Program-made: the position numbers and the translations under genes | NCBI GenBank assembly: GCA_937915745.1 | Contig: CALGGJ010000075.1 | Coordinates: forward strand, 1-19,104 | DNA length: 19,104 nucleotides | Origin: an uncultured Prevotellaceae bacterium | GTDB taxonomy: Bacteria; Bacteroidota; Bacteroidia; Bacteroidales; Bacteroidaceae | Direction: 5' to 3' | The notes under the pieces: generated by a model | The model's input: only the letters and a program-made list of their open reading frames with translations | Databases searched by the model: none | Told to the model about the DNA's origin: nothing | Shown: in pieces, positions 7,512 to 14,924 of the stretch | Numbering within the stretch: the first letter of the stretch is position 1 | How the letters are laid out: the number at the start of each line of letters is the position of its first letter

Positions 7512-7543
7512 TTTCACTTATCACACCCTTTTCGTATCTTTGC
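7512..7543 (+). promoter_or_regulatory. Promoter of the glycosyltransferase pair
   Basis: TTTC at 7512-7515, a 19-base spacer, then TATCTTTGC at 7535-7543. The ATG of the first glycosyltransferase is 33 bases downstream. With the alaS promoter it forms a divergent pair whose outer ends are 135 bp apart. Confidence 0.75.
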
Positions 7544-7576
7544 AATCCAGATCTATTTATACCACCATCTATAGTC

Positions 7577-8500
7577 ATGCCGCAACTATCTGTAATCATA
7601 CCAGTATATAAGACATCGGCCACACTCGGCCGCTGTATTGACAGCATCCTTGCCCAGACGTTCGATGACTGGGAAGCCATACTTGTTGACGACGGTTCGC
7701 CCGACGATTGTCCGTCTATATGCGATGATTATGCAGCTCAAGATCATCGCATAACCGTCATACATAAAGCGAACGGAGGGCTGAGCGATGCCCGCAACGC
7801 AGGTATGAAGGTTGCAAAAGGCGATTGGATTACCTTTGTTGACAGCGACGACTACATCAGTGCCGACACATTCCAATCCATCATCAATGCAGCAGAAAGT
7901 GAAGACGAGGTTGAGGTGATAGAGTATCCCATAGACGTGAAAGACGGACAACCATCGGGGTACAGCCTCGTTTTTGCCGACACACTCTATCCCGACATCA
8001 ATACATATTGGCTCGAAACTCATGCCTACCAGCACACTTATGCTTGCAACAAGGCTTTGCGCAGTTATATTGCAAAGAACGCTGAGTTTCCTGTGGGTAA
8101 GAAATTTGAAGACTCATGGTGGTTGCCACAGGTGCTGAGTACCGACCCACAGGTGATGACCATCAGTGGCGGGCGCTACTTCTATACCAGCAACGACACA
8201 GGTATCACTTCCACGGCCAGCGGCCATGACACACTTTCGTTGCTCAACGCCGGCATTCAGGCATCACATATGCTTGGCATATCGCTCGACGGCACCGATG
8301 CTGCACCGTGGTATCTGAGTTTGCTCAACACTCAAATCGATGTATGCCGACAGCTGCACACCAAGCCCATCCTGCCCACTCGCCGATTGCCGCTATCGAC
8401 TGCTACCACAGCGGCTGCACGCATAAAGATATTAATGCTCAACGCACTTGGAATAAACGCCTTATGCCGAATAATGAGAATGATGCCCCGACGACACTGA
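7577..8500 (+). CDS. Family 2 glycosyltransferase (GT-A fold)
   Basis: A 307-residue cytosolic or membrane-associated enzyme that transfers a sugar from a nucleotide sugar. GT2 hallmarks are in the first 95 residues: LSVIIPVYKTSATLGRCIDS at 4-23, ILVDDGSPDD at 35-44, NGGLSDARNAG at 66-76 and the metal-binding DxD in VDSDDY (Asp89-Asp91). FEDSWW at 177-182 may hold the catalytic base. There are no clear membrane spans. The C-terminus is short and basic (RIMRMMPRRH). The start ATG is 33 bases from a strong promoter. The end overlaps the next gene by 37 bases. Acceptor and donor cannot be read from sequence. Capsule, O-antigen or protein glycosylation are possible, but no other polysaccharide genes are nearby. 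Confidence 0.9.
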   Translation: MPQLSVIIPVYKTSATLGRCIDSILAQTFDDWEAILVDDGSPDDCPSICDDYAAQDHRITVIHKANGGLSDARNAGMKVAKGDWITFVDSDDYISADTFQSIINAAESEDEVEVIEYPIDVKDGQPSGYSLVFADTLYPDINTYWLETHAYQHTYACNKALRSYIAKNAEFPVGKKFEDSWWLPQVLSTDPQVMTISGGRYFYTSNDTGITSTASGHDTLSLLNAGIQASHMLGISLDGTDAAPWYLSLLNTQIDVCRQLHTKPILPTRRLPLSTATTAAARIKILMLNALGINALCRIMRMMPRRH

Positions 8501-9378
8501 TTACGTTCATCATACCTTACCACAACGAGCCTCAGCCGATGCTCATTCAGTGTCTGGACAGCATAAACAAGATTTGTTGTGCTGACACTGTGTGTGAAGT
8601 AATTGTAGTTGACGACGGAAGCACCATCAATCTGTCTCAATCTCTTTCTGACAGATATCCACGCCTGCGATACTTGTGCCACGATACATCGCGCGGACTC
8701 AGTGCTGCACGCAACACAGGTATCGAAGCCGCACAAGGGCAATACATACAGTTTGTGGATTCTGACGATTATCTCCTGCCCCACATATACACCACATGCA
8801 TCGATACGCTCTTGAAAGAACGATGCGACATCCTCATCTTTGGCGAGCATCGAAAGACAAGCATCATCTGCACCGGTGCCAATTATATGCTGCACCACAA
8901 CCTCCGCGCGGCAGCATGGGGCTATACGTTCAGGCGTTCGGTGCTCGGTGGTTTACGTTTCACAGAAGGCGTACTTCACGAAGACGAAGAGTTCACACCG
9001 CTCTTGCTGCTTAGTTGCAACAGTGTCGCTGTTACCGACTTCAACCCATATTTCTATCGTCAGCGCACTGGCAGCATCACCAACACAGCCGACAGGCAAT
9101 GGATAGAACGCCGGCTCAACGATACAGAAGCCGTCATTTTGCGGTTGAAGTCGCATCTGCCATCGCTCGGCACAAGCGAGAAAGACGCTCTTGAGCGACG
9201 CATCAGCCAACTGTCGATGGATTATATATACCGGGCAATACGCCTCACACACAGTATTTCATATATACGCCAACGCATCTGCCGACTGCGCGCGCTCGGC
9301 CTCTACCCTCTTCCTGTACGCCGCTACACGTGGAAATACTGGTTGTTCAGCCTGACTACACATATTGCAGGATTTTAG
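8464..9378 (+). CDS. Family 2 glycosyltransferase (GT-A fold), second of pair
   Basis: A 304-residue enzyme with the same plan as its upstream neighbour: ITFIIPYHNEPQPMLIQCLD at 13-32, IVVDDGSTINLSQS at 47-60, RGLSAARNTGIEAAQG at 77-92, DxD in VDSDDY (Asp99-Asp101) and LHEDEEFTPLL at 171-181 as the probable catalytic-base region. The C-terminal 80 residues are basic and rich in Arg, possibly membrane-associating. ATG 8464 is chosen because the GT2 fold begins 11 residues later. The earlier in-frame ATG at 8308 would add 52 low-complexity residues inside the preceding gene. The 37-base overlap implies translational coupling. It ends 17 bases from the end of the convergent S9 peptidase gene. 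Confidence 0.88.
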   Translation: MPNNENDAPTTLITFIIPYHNEPQPMLIQCLDSINKICCADTVCEVIVVDDGSTINLSQSLSDRYPRLRYLCHDTSRGLSAARNTGIEAAQGQYIQFVDSDDYLLPHIYTTCIDTLLKERCDILIFGEHRKTSIICTGANYMLHHNLRAAAWGYTFRRSVLGGLRFTEGVLHEDEEFTPLLLLSCNSVAVTDFNPYFYRQRTGSITNTADRQWIERRLNDTEAVILRLKSHLPSLGTSEKDALERRISQLSMDYIYRAIRLTHSISYIRQRICRLRALGLYPLPVRRYTWKYWLFSLTTHIAGF

Positions 9379-9395
9379 ATGGCTGAATTTTCTCC

Positions 9396-11852
9396 CTACA
9401 AATCTTTCTCGCCATACATAGAGTTCCACCATGCAGGGTTGTCTTTCAGATATTTGGCAAACCATGCAAAGATGGTGTTTTGCCAGCGTATGCGTTTCTG
9501 ATAGTCGAGAATGTGGTGGTCCTGAGCTTTCACCAGCACCATTGCAGTTTCACGCCCAAGCAGTTTCAGGGCTGTGTACATCTGTATGCTCTCGCCTACC
9601 GGCACGTTCGTATCTGCATCGCCATGCAGGAAGAGCAGTGGCGTGTGTATTTTGTCGGCTCGGAACAATGGGCTTTGTTCTACAAAAAGATGGCGGTCGG
9701 TCCACGGATAGCTGTTGGCCATACTTACCTCGCTGTAGCTGTATCCCCAGTAGCCTTCGCCCCAGTAGCTGGTGTGATCGCTTATGCCCGCATGAGAGAT
9801 GGCAGCGGCAAAGATGTCGGTCACGGTCTGCAGATACTGTGTCATGAATCCTCCATAGCTTGCCCCTATACATCCTATCTTCTTTGCATTGACATACGTG
9901 TGTTGCCTGCAGAATGTCTGTGTGGCTTCGATTATGTCCTGAGCCACACCCTCGCCTGCGGTGTTTACGTGCCGTGCAGAGAATTCCTGTCCGAAACCGG
10001 TGGCTCCCGACGGGTTGACTACCAGCACCACATATCCCAACGATGCATATGCGTGTTGTGGGTATCGGCTCTCGAAGTTGCGGCTTGTAGGGCTGCATCC
10101 TCCGTAGTAGTTCACTATCATAGGATATTGCTTCGAGGGTTCGAACGATGCCGGCAGATAGTAGCGGCAACATATTGTGTCGCCCCGACTGCTGACGAAG
10201 GTCCACGGCTCGCACCGCCCCAGTCGTACGTCTTTCAGTGTCACGGCGCTGAGGTCTTCGACCAGTTGTGTCTTGTGCCGCCGCAGGTCGATGGTATAGA
10301 GGCGGTCGCTGTTCGATGCACTCAGACCGTAGAAGGCCATTACGGGCGATGTGGCAGCAAAGCTCATGCTCATGACCATCTCTTCGGGTACCGACACCTT
10401 ACTTATCCTGTACGTCTTCGGGTTGAGGCAGAAGAGGTTGACCGAATCGCGGTCTTCTGCAGTGAAGTATATGTTGCCGTCGGCACGGTTCCATTTCATC
10501 CTGCCCACCGACGGATTGAATGTTTTCGTGAGCGGTATGAACTGTCGGTTGCTGTACACGTACAGTTGTTGGTCTATCATGCTTGGTGTCTGTCCGGCTT
10601 TCACATTAAGTCCGATACCGCCTAATGCCTCGGGCGACCCTGCAACGAGTATCTGCCTGCCGTCGGGCGAGAAACATGCCTGGCTGATAAATCCGTCGCG
10701 TTCGACCACCAATTCGGTCTGCATCGTTGTCAGGTTCATGCGATAGAGCGAGAAGACGGTGGTAGGCCGTGCCGTGAGTCGCGACTCGCTTTTCATGAAC
10801 AATATCTGGCTACCGTCGTCGCTTATATCCTGCAACGATATGTTGTGGTGTCCGTAGGTGAGTGGCTGCATCAGCCCCGTTCGCATATCATAGCGTGCTA
10901 TGTTGGTGCGTGTGCGCCATCCTGGCTGTCGGTCATCGGGTTCCACAACCTGATACACTCCTGTATCTTCCTTCGGACCCTCGGTCTGTATGGTGTAGAT
11001 GAGGAAATCCTCGGTGGGACTCATGGTGTAGTTTCCGTTCGGCAGGTTCTGTGCCAGCACTTGCTGCGTCCCCGACAGTGGCTCGGTGGCAATGAGTTGA
11101 CGTCCGTCTATACCCTCGCGCACAAAATAATATTTGTCGGAGCGTGGCATCCAGCGTATTCCGCTCGACACTTCGCGCAGCGTGTTGCCTGTCTGCAAAT
11201 CTACCAGTCGGGCGCGTGCTGAGGTCGTGCCACCCGGGCGGACTGTCGAGTAGTTGACTATGAGGTAACGTCCATTTGGAGAAATTGATGCACCGCTGAA
11301 GTGTGTACCGTGTATCACATCCATGAAATTGTAGTCGTGTCTGGCTGTATAGTCGCCCACACTTATCGTGTTTTCGCGGTCGCAGTCGATGCTTATCTTC
11401 ACCGAGTCGCTCTCGCCGGGCATCGACAGATATTTCACGACGACCCTGTGTGTGGCAGGTTCGGTTTGTACGTATCCCGACATCTGGCGATGTCCATCTA
11501 CATACAGTTGATAGTGGTTCAAGCCTGCGACGTTGATTGTGAGGTCGGTGTATGCCTGCGATGCGAAGCTGAAGCCGAGCAGACCTATCTTCACCCCGTC
11601 GGTAGTGGCAGGTAAGGCTGGAGCATCGAGGTTGGCTGCCTCGTCGAGAAGGTCGAAGCTGATTTGCTGGTCGATGAGTGTCTTGTCGGCATATCGTTTT
11701 GAATTGACATCGGTGGAGTCAACGATGAATGGTGGCTGTATGGTGTATGGACCGGCATGACGCATAGTGGTGACATCTATGGTTGCTGCATCTGCGTGCG
11801 ACGTGGCAATGATGCACAAAATGGCCGATGCGTAAACGAATAATGGTTTCAT
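9396..11852 (-). CDS. Exported prolyl oligopeptidase-family (S9, DPP IV-like) peptidase
   Basis: An 818-residue protein with a signal peptide (about 1-22, SHADA). A beta-sandwich-like N-terminal region (to about 170) is followed by a beta-propeller with WD/TolB-like strands (for example FSGASISPNGRYLIV and ACFSPDGRQILV). The C-terminal alpha/beta hydrolase has GASYGGFM (nucleophile Ser665), HGDADTNVP (catalytic Asp747) and QDHHILDYQKR (His779 or 780). S9 enzymes trim peptides, often after proline, in the periplasm or outside the cell. The start is ATG 11852, which begins the signal peptide and overlaps the malQ stop as ATGA. The upstream in-frame ATG (12092) would add 80 residues inside malQ. 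Exact specificity (DPP IV, DPP7-like or acylaminoacyl peptidase) is not clear. Confidence 0.9.
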   Translation of the reverse strand: MKPLFVYASAILCIIATSHADAATIDVTTMRHAGPYTIQPPFIVDSTDVNSKRYADKTLIDQQISFDLLDEAANLDAPALPATTDGVKIGLLGFSFASQAYTDLTINVAGLNHYQLYVDGHRQMSGYVQTEPATHRVVVKYLSMPGESDSVKISIDCDRENTISVGDYTARHDYNFMDVIHGTHFSGASISPNGRYLIVNYSTVRPGGTTSARARLVDLQTGNTLREVSSGIRWMPRSDKYYFVREGIDGRQLIATEPLSGTQQVLAQNLPNGNYTMSPTEDFLIYTIQTEGPKEDTGVYQVVEPDDRQPGWRTRTNIARYDMRTGLMQPLTYGHHNISLQDISDDGSQILFMKSESRLTARPTTVFSLYRMNLTTMQTELVVERDGFISQACFSPDGRQILVAGSPEALGGIGLNVKAGQTPSMIDQQLYVYSNRQFIPLTKTFNPSVGRMKWNRADGNIYFTAEDRDSVNLFCLNPKTYRISKVSVPEEMVMSMSFAATSPVMAFYGLSASNSDRLYTIDLRRHKTQLVEDLSAVTLKDVRLGRCEPWTFVSSRGDTICCRYYLPASFEPSKQYPMIVNYYGGCSPTSRNFESRYPQHAYASLGYVVLVVNPSGATGFGQEFSARHVNTAGEGVAQDIIEATQTFCRQHTYVNAKKIGCIGASYGGFMTQYLQTVTDIFAAAISHAGISDHTSYWGEGYWGYSYSEVSMANSYPWTDRHLFVEQSPLFRADKIHTPLLFLHGDADTNVPVGESIQMYTALKLLGRETAMVLVKAQDHHILDYQKRIRWQNTIFAWFAKYLKDNPAWWNSMYGEKDL

Positions 11853-13882
11853 GGTCGGGTTGCTGATATGAGTTGTTTTATGTTTTGATTGAATTCGTTG
11901 GCCGACATGAGTTTCTCCATGCCGATATGCATGCGGAAGCGCCAGTAGTGCCGTGGGTTGGCAGGAATGTTGATACGTTCTTGCGAGGGGTTTGCCATCC
12001 GCAGGTGCTCGTCGGTAGCGAGCCAGTCTTGAATGGTAAGCACGCACAGTGCCGAAGGGCATCGCAGGTGGTCGGAAATGACTCGTCGGCACAATGCTCC
12101 CGGCATGTCTTTCGGTGCCTCGCCCTGCAGCGACAACACATCAGTGTAGTATCTTTGTGCCCGCTGTGCGTCTTCCTGCCACCAGCCACGCATCGATGGT
12201 GTGTCGTGGCTTGAGATGGTGCAGACCGACAGCAGCGGGTAGGTCTGCGGGTCGCCAAACTCTACATACATGGCTTTGGGCATACTTTGTATCTCGAGGC
12301 TCAGGATGCCCAATTCGTTCATCACCCACCGTGTGCATTCGGGCACCATGCCGAGGTCTTCGCCACATACTATCATCTGGGTTGAATGTATGATGGCCGG
12401 CAGTTTCTTCATTGCCTCCTCATACCAGAACTGGTTGTGGCGGTGATAGAAGAAATCTTCATAGAGTGCATCAAACGCACGTTGCCCGTCGGCACTCAGC
12501 TGTCGGTATGGTTCTTCGTTTTTGGCCGAAATGCGCGGATGGAAGAGCAAGTGGTTGTGAAGGTCTTGCAGATACATCTCGCGCACAAATGGCACCCCGC
12601 GGCTCTCTATCTCTTCGCGGCTCAAAGGCATGGCAGGCGAGAAGTGTCCGAGCAGGCCTGTGCGGTGCGGACTTGGTATCTCCCAAATGCGGAAGAATCC
12701 CAGTATGTGGTCGATGCGATATGCCGAGAAGTATTGCGACATACGTTTCATTCTTCCGCACCACCACCGGTAGCCGTCGCGTGCCATCACACTCCAGTTG
12801 TAGGTTGGGAAGCCCCAGTTCTGTCCGTCGGTGCTGAAGAAGTCGGGCGGGGCACCGGTCTGCTGGTCGAGGTTGAAGTAGTGCGGATTCTGCCACGTCT
12901 CCACACACCGGCGATTGACGCCTATTGGTATGTCGCCTTTCAGTATGATGCCATGTCGGCGTGCATAACGGCCCACGGCCAACAGCTGGCGATGCAGGCA
13001 GAACTGCACGTAAATGTAGTACCCCACCTCGGTGGCATGTTGACGGAAGAGTGCATCTACGTCGGCTGTGTTGTAGGCAGCGTGAGCCGGCCATTGTGTG
13101 TAGTCGGAGGTGGAGTATGTATCGCGCAGGAAAGAGAACACCGAGTAGGGTCGCAGCCATTCGTCGTTGTCATTTACAAAACGCTTACAGGCGGCACTGT
13201 GCAGTGTCCGGGCGCCCTCGTAGGCATAGAGTTGGCGCAGGTAGTCTTGCTTCAGTGCCTCGACTGCCTCGTAGTTGATTTCGGGCAGTGCATTGAGTTT
13301 CCTGCGCTCGCGCCCGTAGGCCGTCATAGCCCGTTTGGTCGGCAGGGGCGACATCTGGCGCAGGTCTATATACTGCGGATGCAGAGCGTTGACCGACATC
13401 ACGTTGTAGGGATAAGAGTCGGTCCATCTGTGTGAGGCGGTAGTGTCGTTCACCGGCAGGAGCTGCACCACCCTCATGCCCACTTTCACCGCCCAGTCGA
13501 TGAGCTGTCGGAGGTCGCCGAAATCGCCCACACCCTGACTGCCATTGCTGCGCAACGAAAAGACAGGCACTGCAACACCGGCCACACGAACCGGCTCCAT
13601 CCACCAGTCGCGGCAGTCGTAGCTGTCGCAGCCGCGCTCTACACGTACCACGTGTGGCAGTACACCCACCTCGCGACGGAACTCACGACCCTCATACGTA
13701 ACGAAATAGCGATATTCAACATCGTCACCCACCGCGGCCTGCATCTCGATACTGCCGCTCCACATACGGCCGTCGGACGTGTGCAGGGGCAATTCTACTG
13801 CATCATGGCCTGCACGGCTCACACTCACATGGAGTTCCTCGCCCCACCGCGTGAAGTATTCTATCTGAAATCTTATCTGCAT
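11849..13882 (-). CDS. malQ: 4-alpha-glucanotransferase (amylomaltase, GH77) with one N-terminal CBM20
   Basis: A 677-residue cytosolic enzyme that disproportionates maltodextrins by moving glucan chains between acceptors. A short starch-binding CBM20-like domain covers residues 1-95 (IEYFTRWGEELHVS, then YRYFV). The GH77 barrel starts at about 103 (VPVFSLRSNGSQGVGDFGDL). Catalytic residues are Asp391 (YRIDHILGFFR), Glu508 (GEDLGMVP) and Asp560 (SSHDTPSMRGWW). A DPE2-type insert lies between the nucleophile and the acid/base at about 403-495. Bacteroidetes and plant DPE2 relatives usually carry two CBM20 domains and are near 900 residues, so this one is shortened at the N-terminus. It has its own promoter (13903-13934) and is first in a two-gene operon with the S9 peptidase. 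Confidence 0.93.
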   Translation of the reverse strand: MQIRFQIEYFTRWGEELHVSVSRAGHDAVELPLHTSDGRMWSGSIEMQAAVGDDVEYRYFVTYEGREFRREVGVLPHVVRVERGCDSYDCRDWWMEPVRVAGVAVPVFSLRSNGSQGVGDFGDLRQLIDWAVKVGMRVVQLLPVNDTTASHRWTDSYPYNVMSVNALHPQYIDLRQMSPLPTKRAMTAYGRERRKLNALPEINYEAVEALKQDYLRQLYAYEGARTLHSAACKRFVNDNDEWLRPYSVFSFLRDTYSTSDYTQWPAHAAYNTADVDALFRQHATEVGYYIYVQFCLHRQLLAVGRYARRHGIILKGDIPIGVNRRCVETWQNPHYFNLDQQTGAPPDFFSTDGQNWGFPTYNWSVMARDGYRWWCGRMKRMSQYFSAYRIDHILGFFRIWEIPSPHRTGLLGHFSPAMPLSREEIESRGVPFVREMYLQDLHNHLLFHPRISAKNEEPYRQLSADGQRAFDALYEDFFYHRHNQFWYEEAMKKLPAIIHSTQMIVCGEDLGMVPECTRWVMNELGILSLEIQSMPKAMYVEFGDPQTYPLLSVCTISSHDTPSMRGWWQEDAQRAQRYYTDVLSLQGEAPKDMPGALCRRVISDHLRCPSALCVLTIQDWLATDEHLRMANPSQERINIPANPRHYWRFRMHIGMEKLMSANEFNQNIKQLISATRP

Positions 13883-13902
13883 ATCGATTGATTATTCCGA
13901 CC

Positions 13903-13934
13903 GCAAATTTACGAAATAAATAGGAATCCATAAA
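13903..13934 (-). promoter_or_regulatory. Promoter of the malQ-S9 peptidase operon
   Basis: On the minus strand TAAATTTGC (13911 to 13903) fits TAnnTTTGC, with TTTA at 13934-13931 and a 19-base spacer. It lies 20 bases before the malQ ATG, so the leader is very short. Confidence 0.7.
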
Positions 13935-14030
13935 GCATAAACACGTTTTTTTTGATAAACTCGTGATACGCCCACCACGAAACTGGCGGCCATACTGACG
14001 GCAGAAATAATGTTTTACAAGGTTTGTATG

Positions 14031-14150
14031 TATAAGTTACACATTCTGCAATGTGTATAAGTTTCATGTTTTATAAGTTGCATATTACCTTTTTTAAGTT
14101 ACACATTAGATACACTCCTACTTTAAGTTACACATTAGATACACTCCTAC
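14031..14150. repeat. TAAGTTAC-type direct repeats ending in a perfect 29-bp tandem pair
   Basis: Two identical adjacent 29-bp copies (14093-14121 and 14122-14150) read TTTAAGTTACACATTAGATA, then CACTCCTAC. Three looser relatives start at 14033 (TAAGTTAC), 14058 (TAAGTTTC) and 14074 (TAAGTTGC). The second 29-bp copy runs into the inverted-repeat element to its right. No open reading frame of note crosses it. Confidence 0.8.
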
Positions 14151-14310
14151 GCTTCGCTCCGTCGGTATGACAGGCCTGCCTGTCGGTATGACAGGGCGGA
14201 ACGTTCCTGCAAAACAGCAAAGGTTTTTTGAACTCACCAGTTTTCTGTATAGAACAACGTTTCATTAAAGTCATACCGACGGAGGTATGAAATACCGTAG
14301 GAGTGTATCT
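14137..14310. repeat. MITE-like inverted-repeat element (GTCATACCGACGGA type)
   Basis: The left arm has AGATACACTCCTACG (14137-14151) and TCCGTCGGTATGA (14158-14170). The right arm has their exact reverse complements, TCATACCGACGGA (14271-14283) and CGTAGGAGTGTATCT (14296-14310). The spacers between the two blocks differ (6 and 12 bases), and the centre of 100 bases contains a second GTCGGTATGACAGG copy. The arm resembles dispersed bacterial repeats of the form GTCATTCCGA...GGAGGAATCT, so this is probably one member of a genome-wide family. No transposase is present. Confidence 0.7.
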
Positions 14311-14373
14311 GCACATGAAACATATACCTGCGAAGCATGAATGATGTTTGAAAAAGAATGCATCGACTAAAAC

Positions 14374-14483
14374 CAACTGAAATATTTACCTGAAACAACT
14401 GAAATATTTACCTGAAACAACTGAAATATTTACCTTAACCAACTGAAATAAATACCAGAACCATCAGGAGAATTTACCTGAAG
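14374..14483. repeat. Tandem array A, five 22-bp units
   Basis: Units begin at 14374, 14396, 14418, 14440 and 14462. The first two are identical apart from their context (CAACTGAAATATTTACCTGA, then AA), the third and fourth drift, and the fifth is degenerate (CATCAGGAGAATTTACCTGA). Each of the first three contains the palindrome AAATATTT. There are no unique spacers between units, so this is not a CRISPR array. Confidence 0.88.
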
Positions 14484-14500
14484 GTCCTGGGAAAAACTTA

Positions 14501-14584
14501 AAATTGTGGTGTAATTTTCATAAATTGTCGTACAATTTTTATAAATTGTGGGAGAATTTTAATAAATTGTGACCACAATTTTAA
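14501..14584. repeat. Tandem array B, four 21-bp units with dyad symmetry
   Basis: AAATTGT starts at 14501, 14522, 14543 and 14564, exactly 21 bases apart. Each unit ends in AATTT(T), so each is an inverted repeat. The clearest are unit 2 (AAATTGT-CGT-ACAATTT) and unit 4 (AAATTGTG-AC-CACAATTT). The unit interiors differ while the arms are conserved, which is the pattern expected of protein-binding sites on one helix face. Confidence 0.88.
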
Positions 14585-14590
14585 GAACAC

Positions 14591-14656
14591 TCCATGGCAC
14601 GCAGGCAAATATTCCATGGTCCGCAGGCAAACACTCCATGGTCCGCAGGCAAATAT
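14591..14656. repeat. Tandem array C, three 22-bp units
   Basis: Units at 14591, 14613 and 14635 read TCCATGGTCCGCAGGCAAAT with a two-base tail. They differ at two to four positions, and each contains the palindrome CCATGG. A degenerate fourth (TTCCACATTCCGG) may follow. The array begins seven bases after array B and is unrelated to it in sequence. 14657-14800 shows no further structure that I can support. Confidence 0.85.
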
Positions 14657-14800
14657 TTCCACATTCCGGAGCAATTGTCGCAACCGAAAACTCCTCACCT
14701 CCAAGACCACCCGAAGGTCGCAGATTGTCATGCAGGGATATCATTTTCGCAGTTTTCAACCACCGCCTGCACACATTATACAAGTATTATACAAAAACTC

Positions 14801-14832
14801 TTGCCCATCTCGACAAAAAACACTTACTTTGC
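14801..14832 (+). promoter_or_regulatory. Promoter of mutAB
   Basis: TTGC at 14801-14804, a 19-base spacer, then TTACTTTGC at 14824-14832, a slightly off-consensus TAnnTTTGC. The predicted start is near 14839, giving a leader of about 85 bases to the mutA ATG. I see no cobalamin riboswitch in that leader. Confidence 0.55.
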
Positions 14833-14924
14833 AGGCTGGCGCTGTGCTTCTTTGTCTGACAACCAAGACTACGTAGATACCGCCAGAAACAGAATTACAC
14901 AAGTTTAACAATACAATATTCATT

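Noticed and set aside
8308..8463. Upstream start for the second glycosyltransferase
   Set aside because: It would add 52 His/Ala-rich residues read out of frame from the first glycosyltransferase, and the GT2 fold starts right after ATG 8464.
14128..14376. 82-residue minus-strand ORF
   Set aside because: It is translated inverted-repeat DNA, with repeated CHTD segments, no start signals and no recognisable domain.
14374..14656. CRISPR array
   Set aside because: Units abut with no unique spacers, the three arrays have different repeats, and no cas genes are present.
14498..14731. 77-residue minus-strand ORF with QFIKI-like repeats
   Set aside because: The periodic peptide only reflects the 21-bp array. 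The neighbouring 22-bp arrays would break any frame.
14833..14924. Cobalamin riboswitch in the mutA leader
   Set aside because: The leader is only about 85 bases, and I see no B12-box or the expected long structured aptamer.
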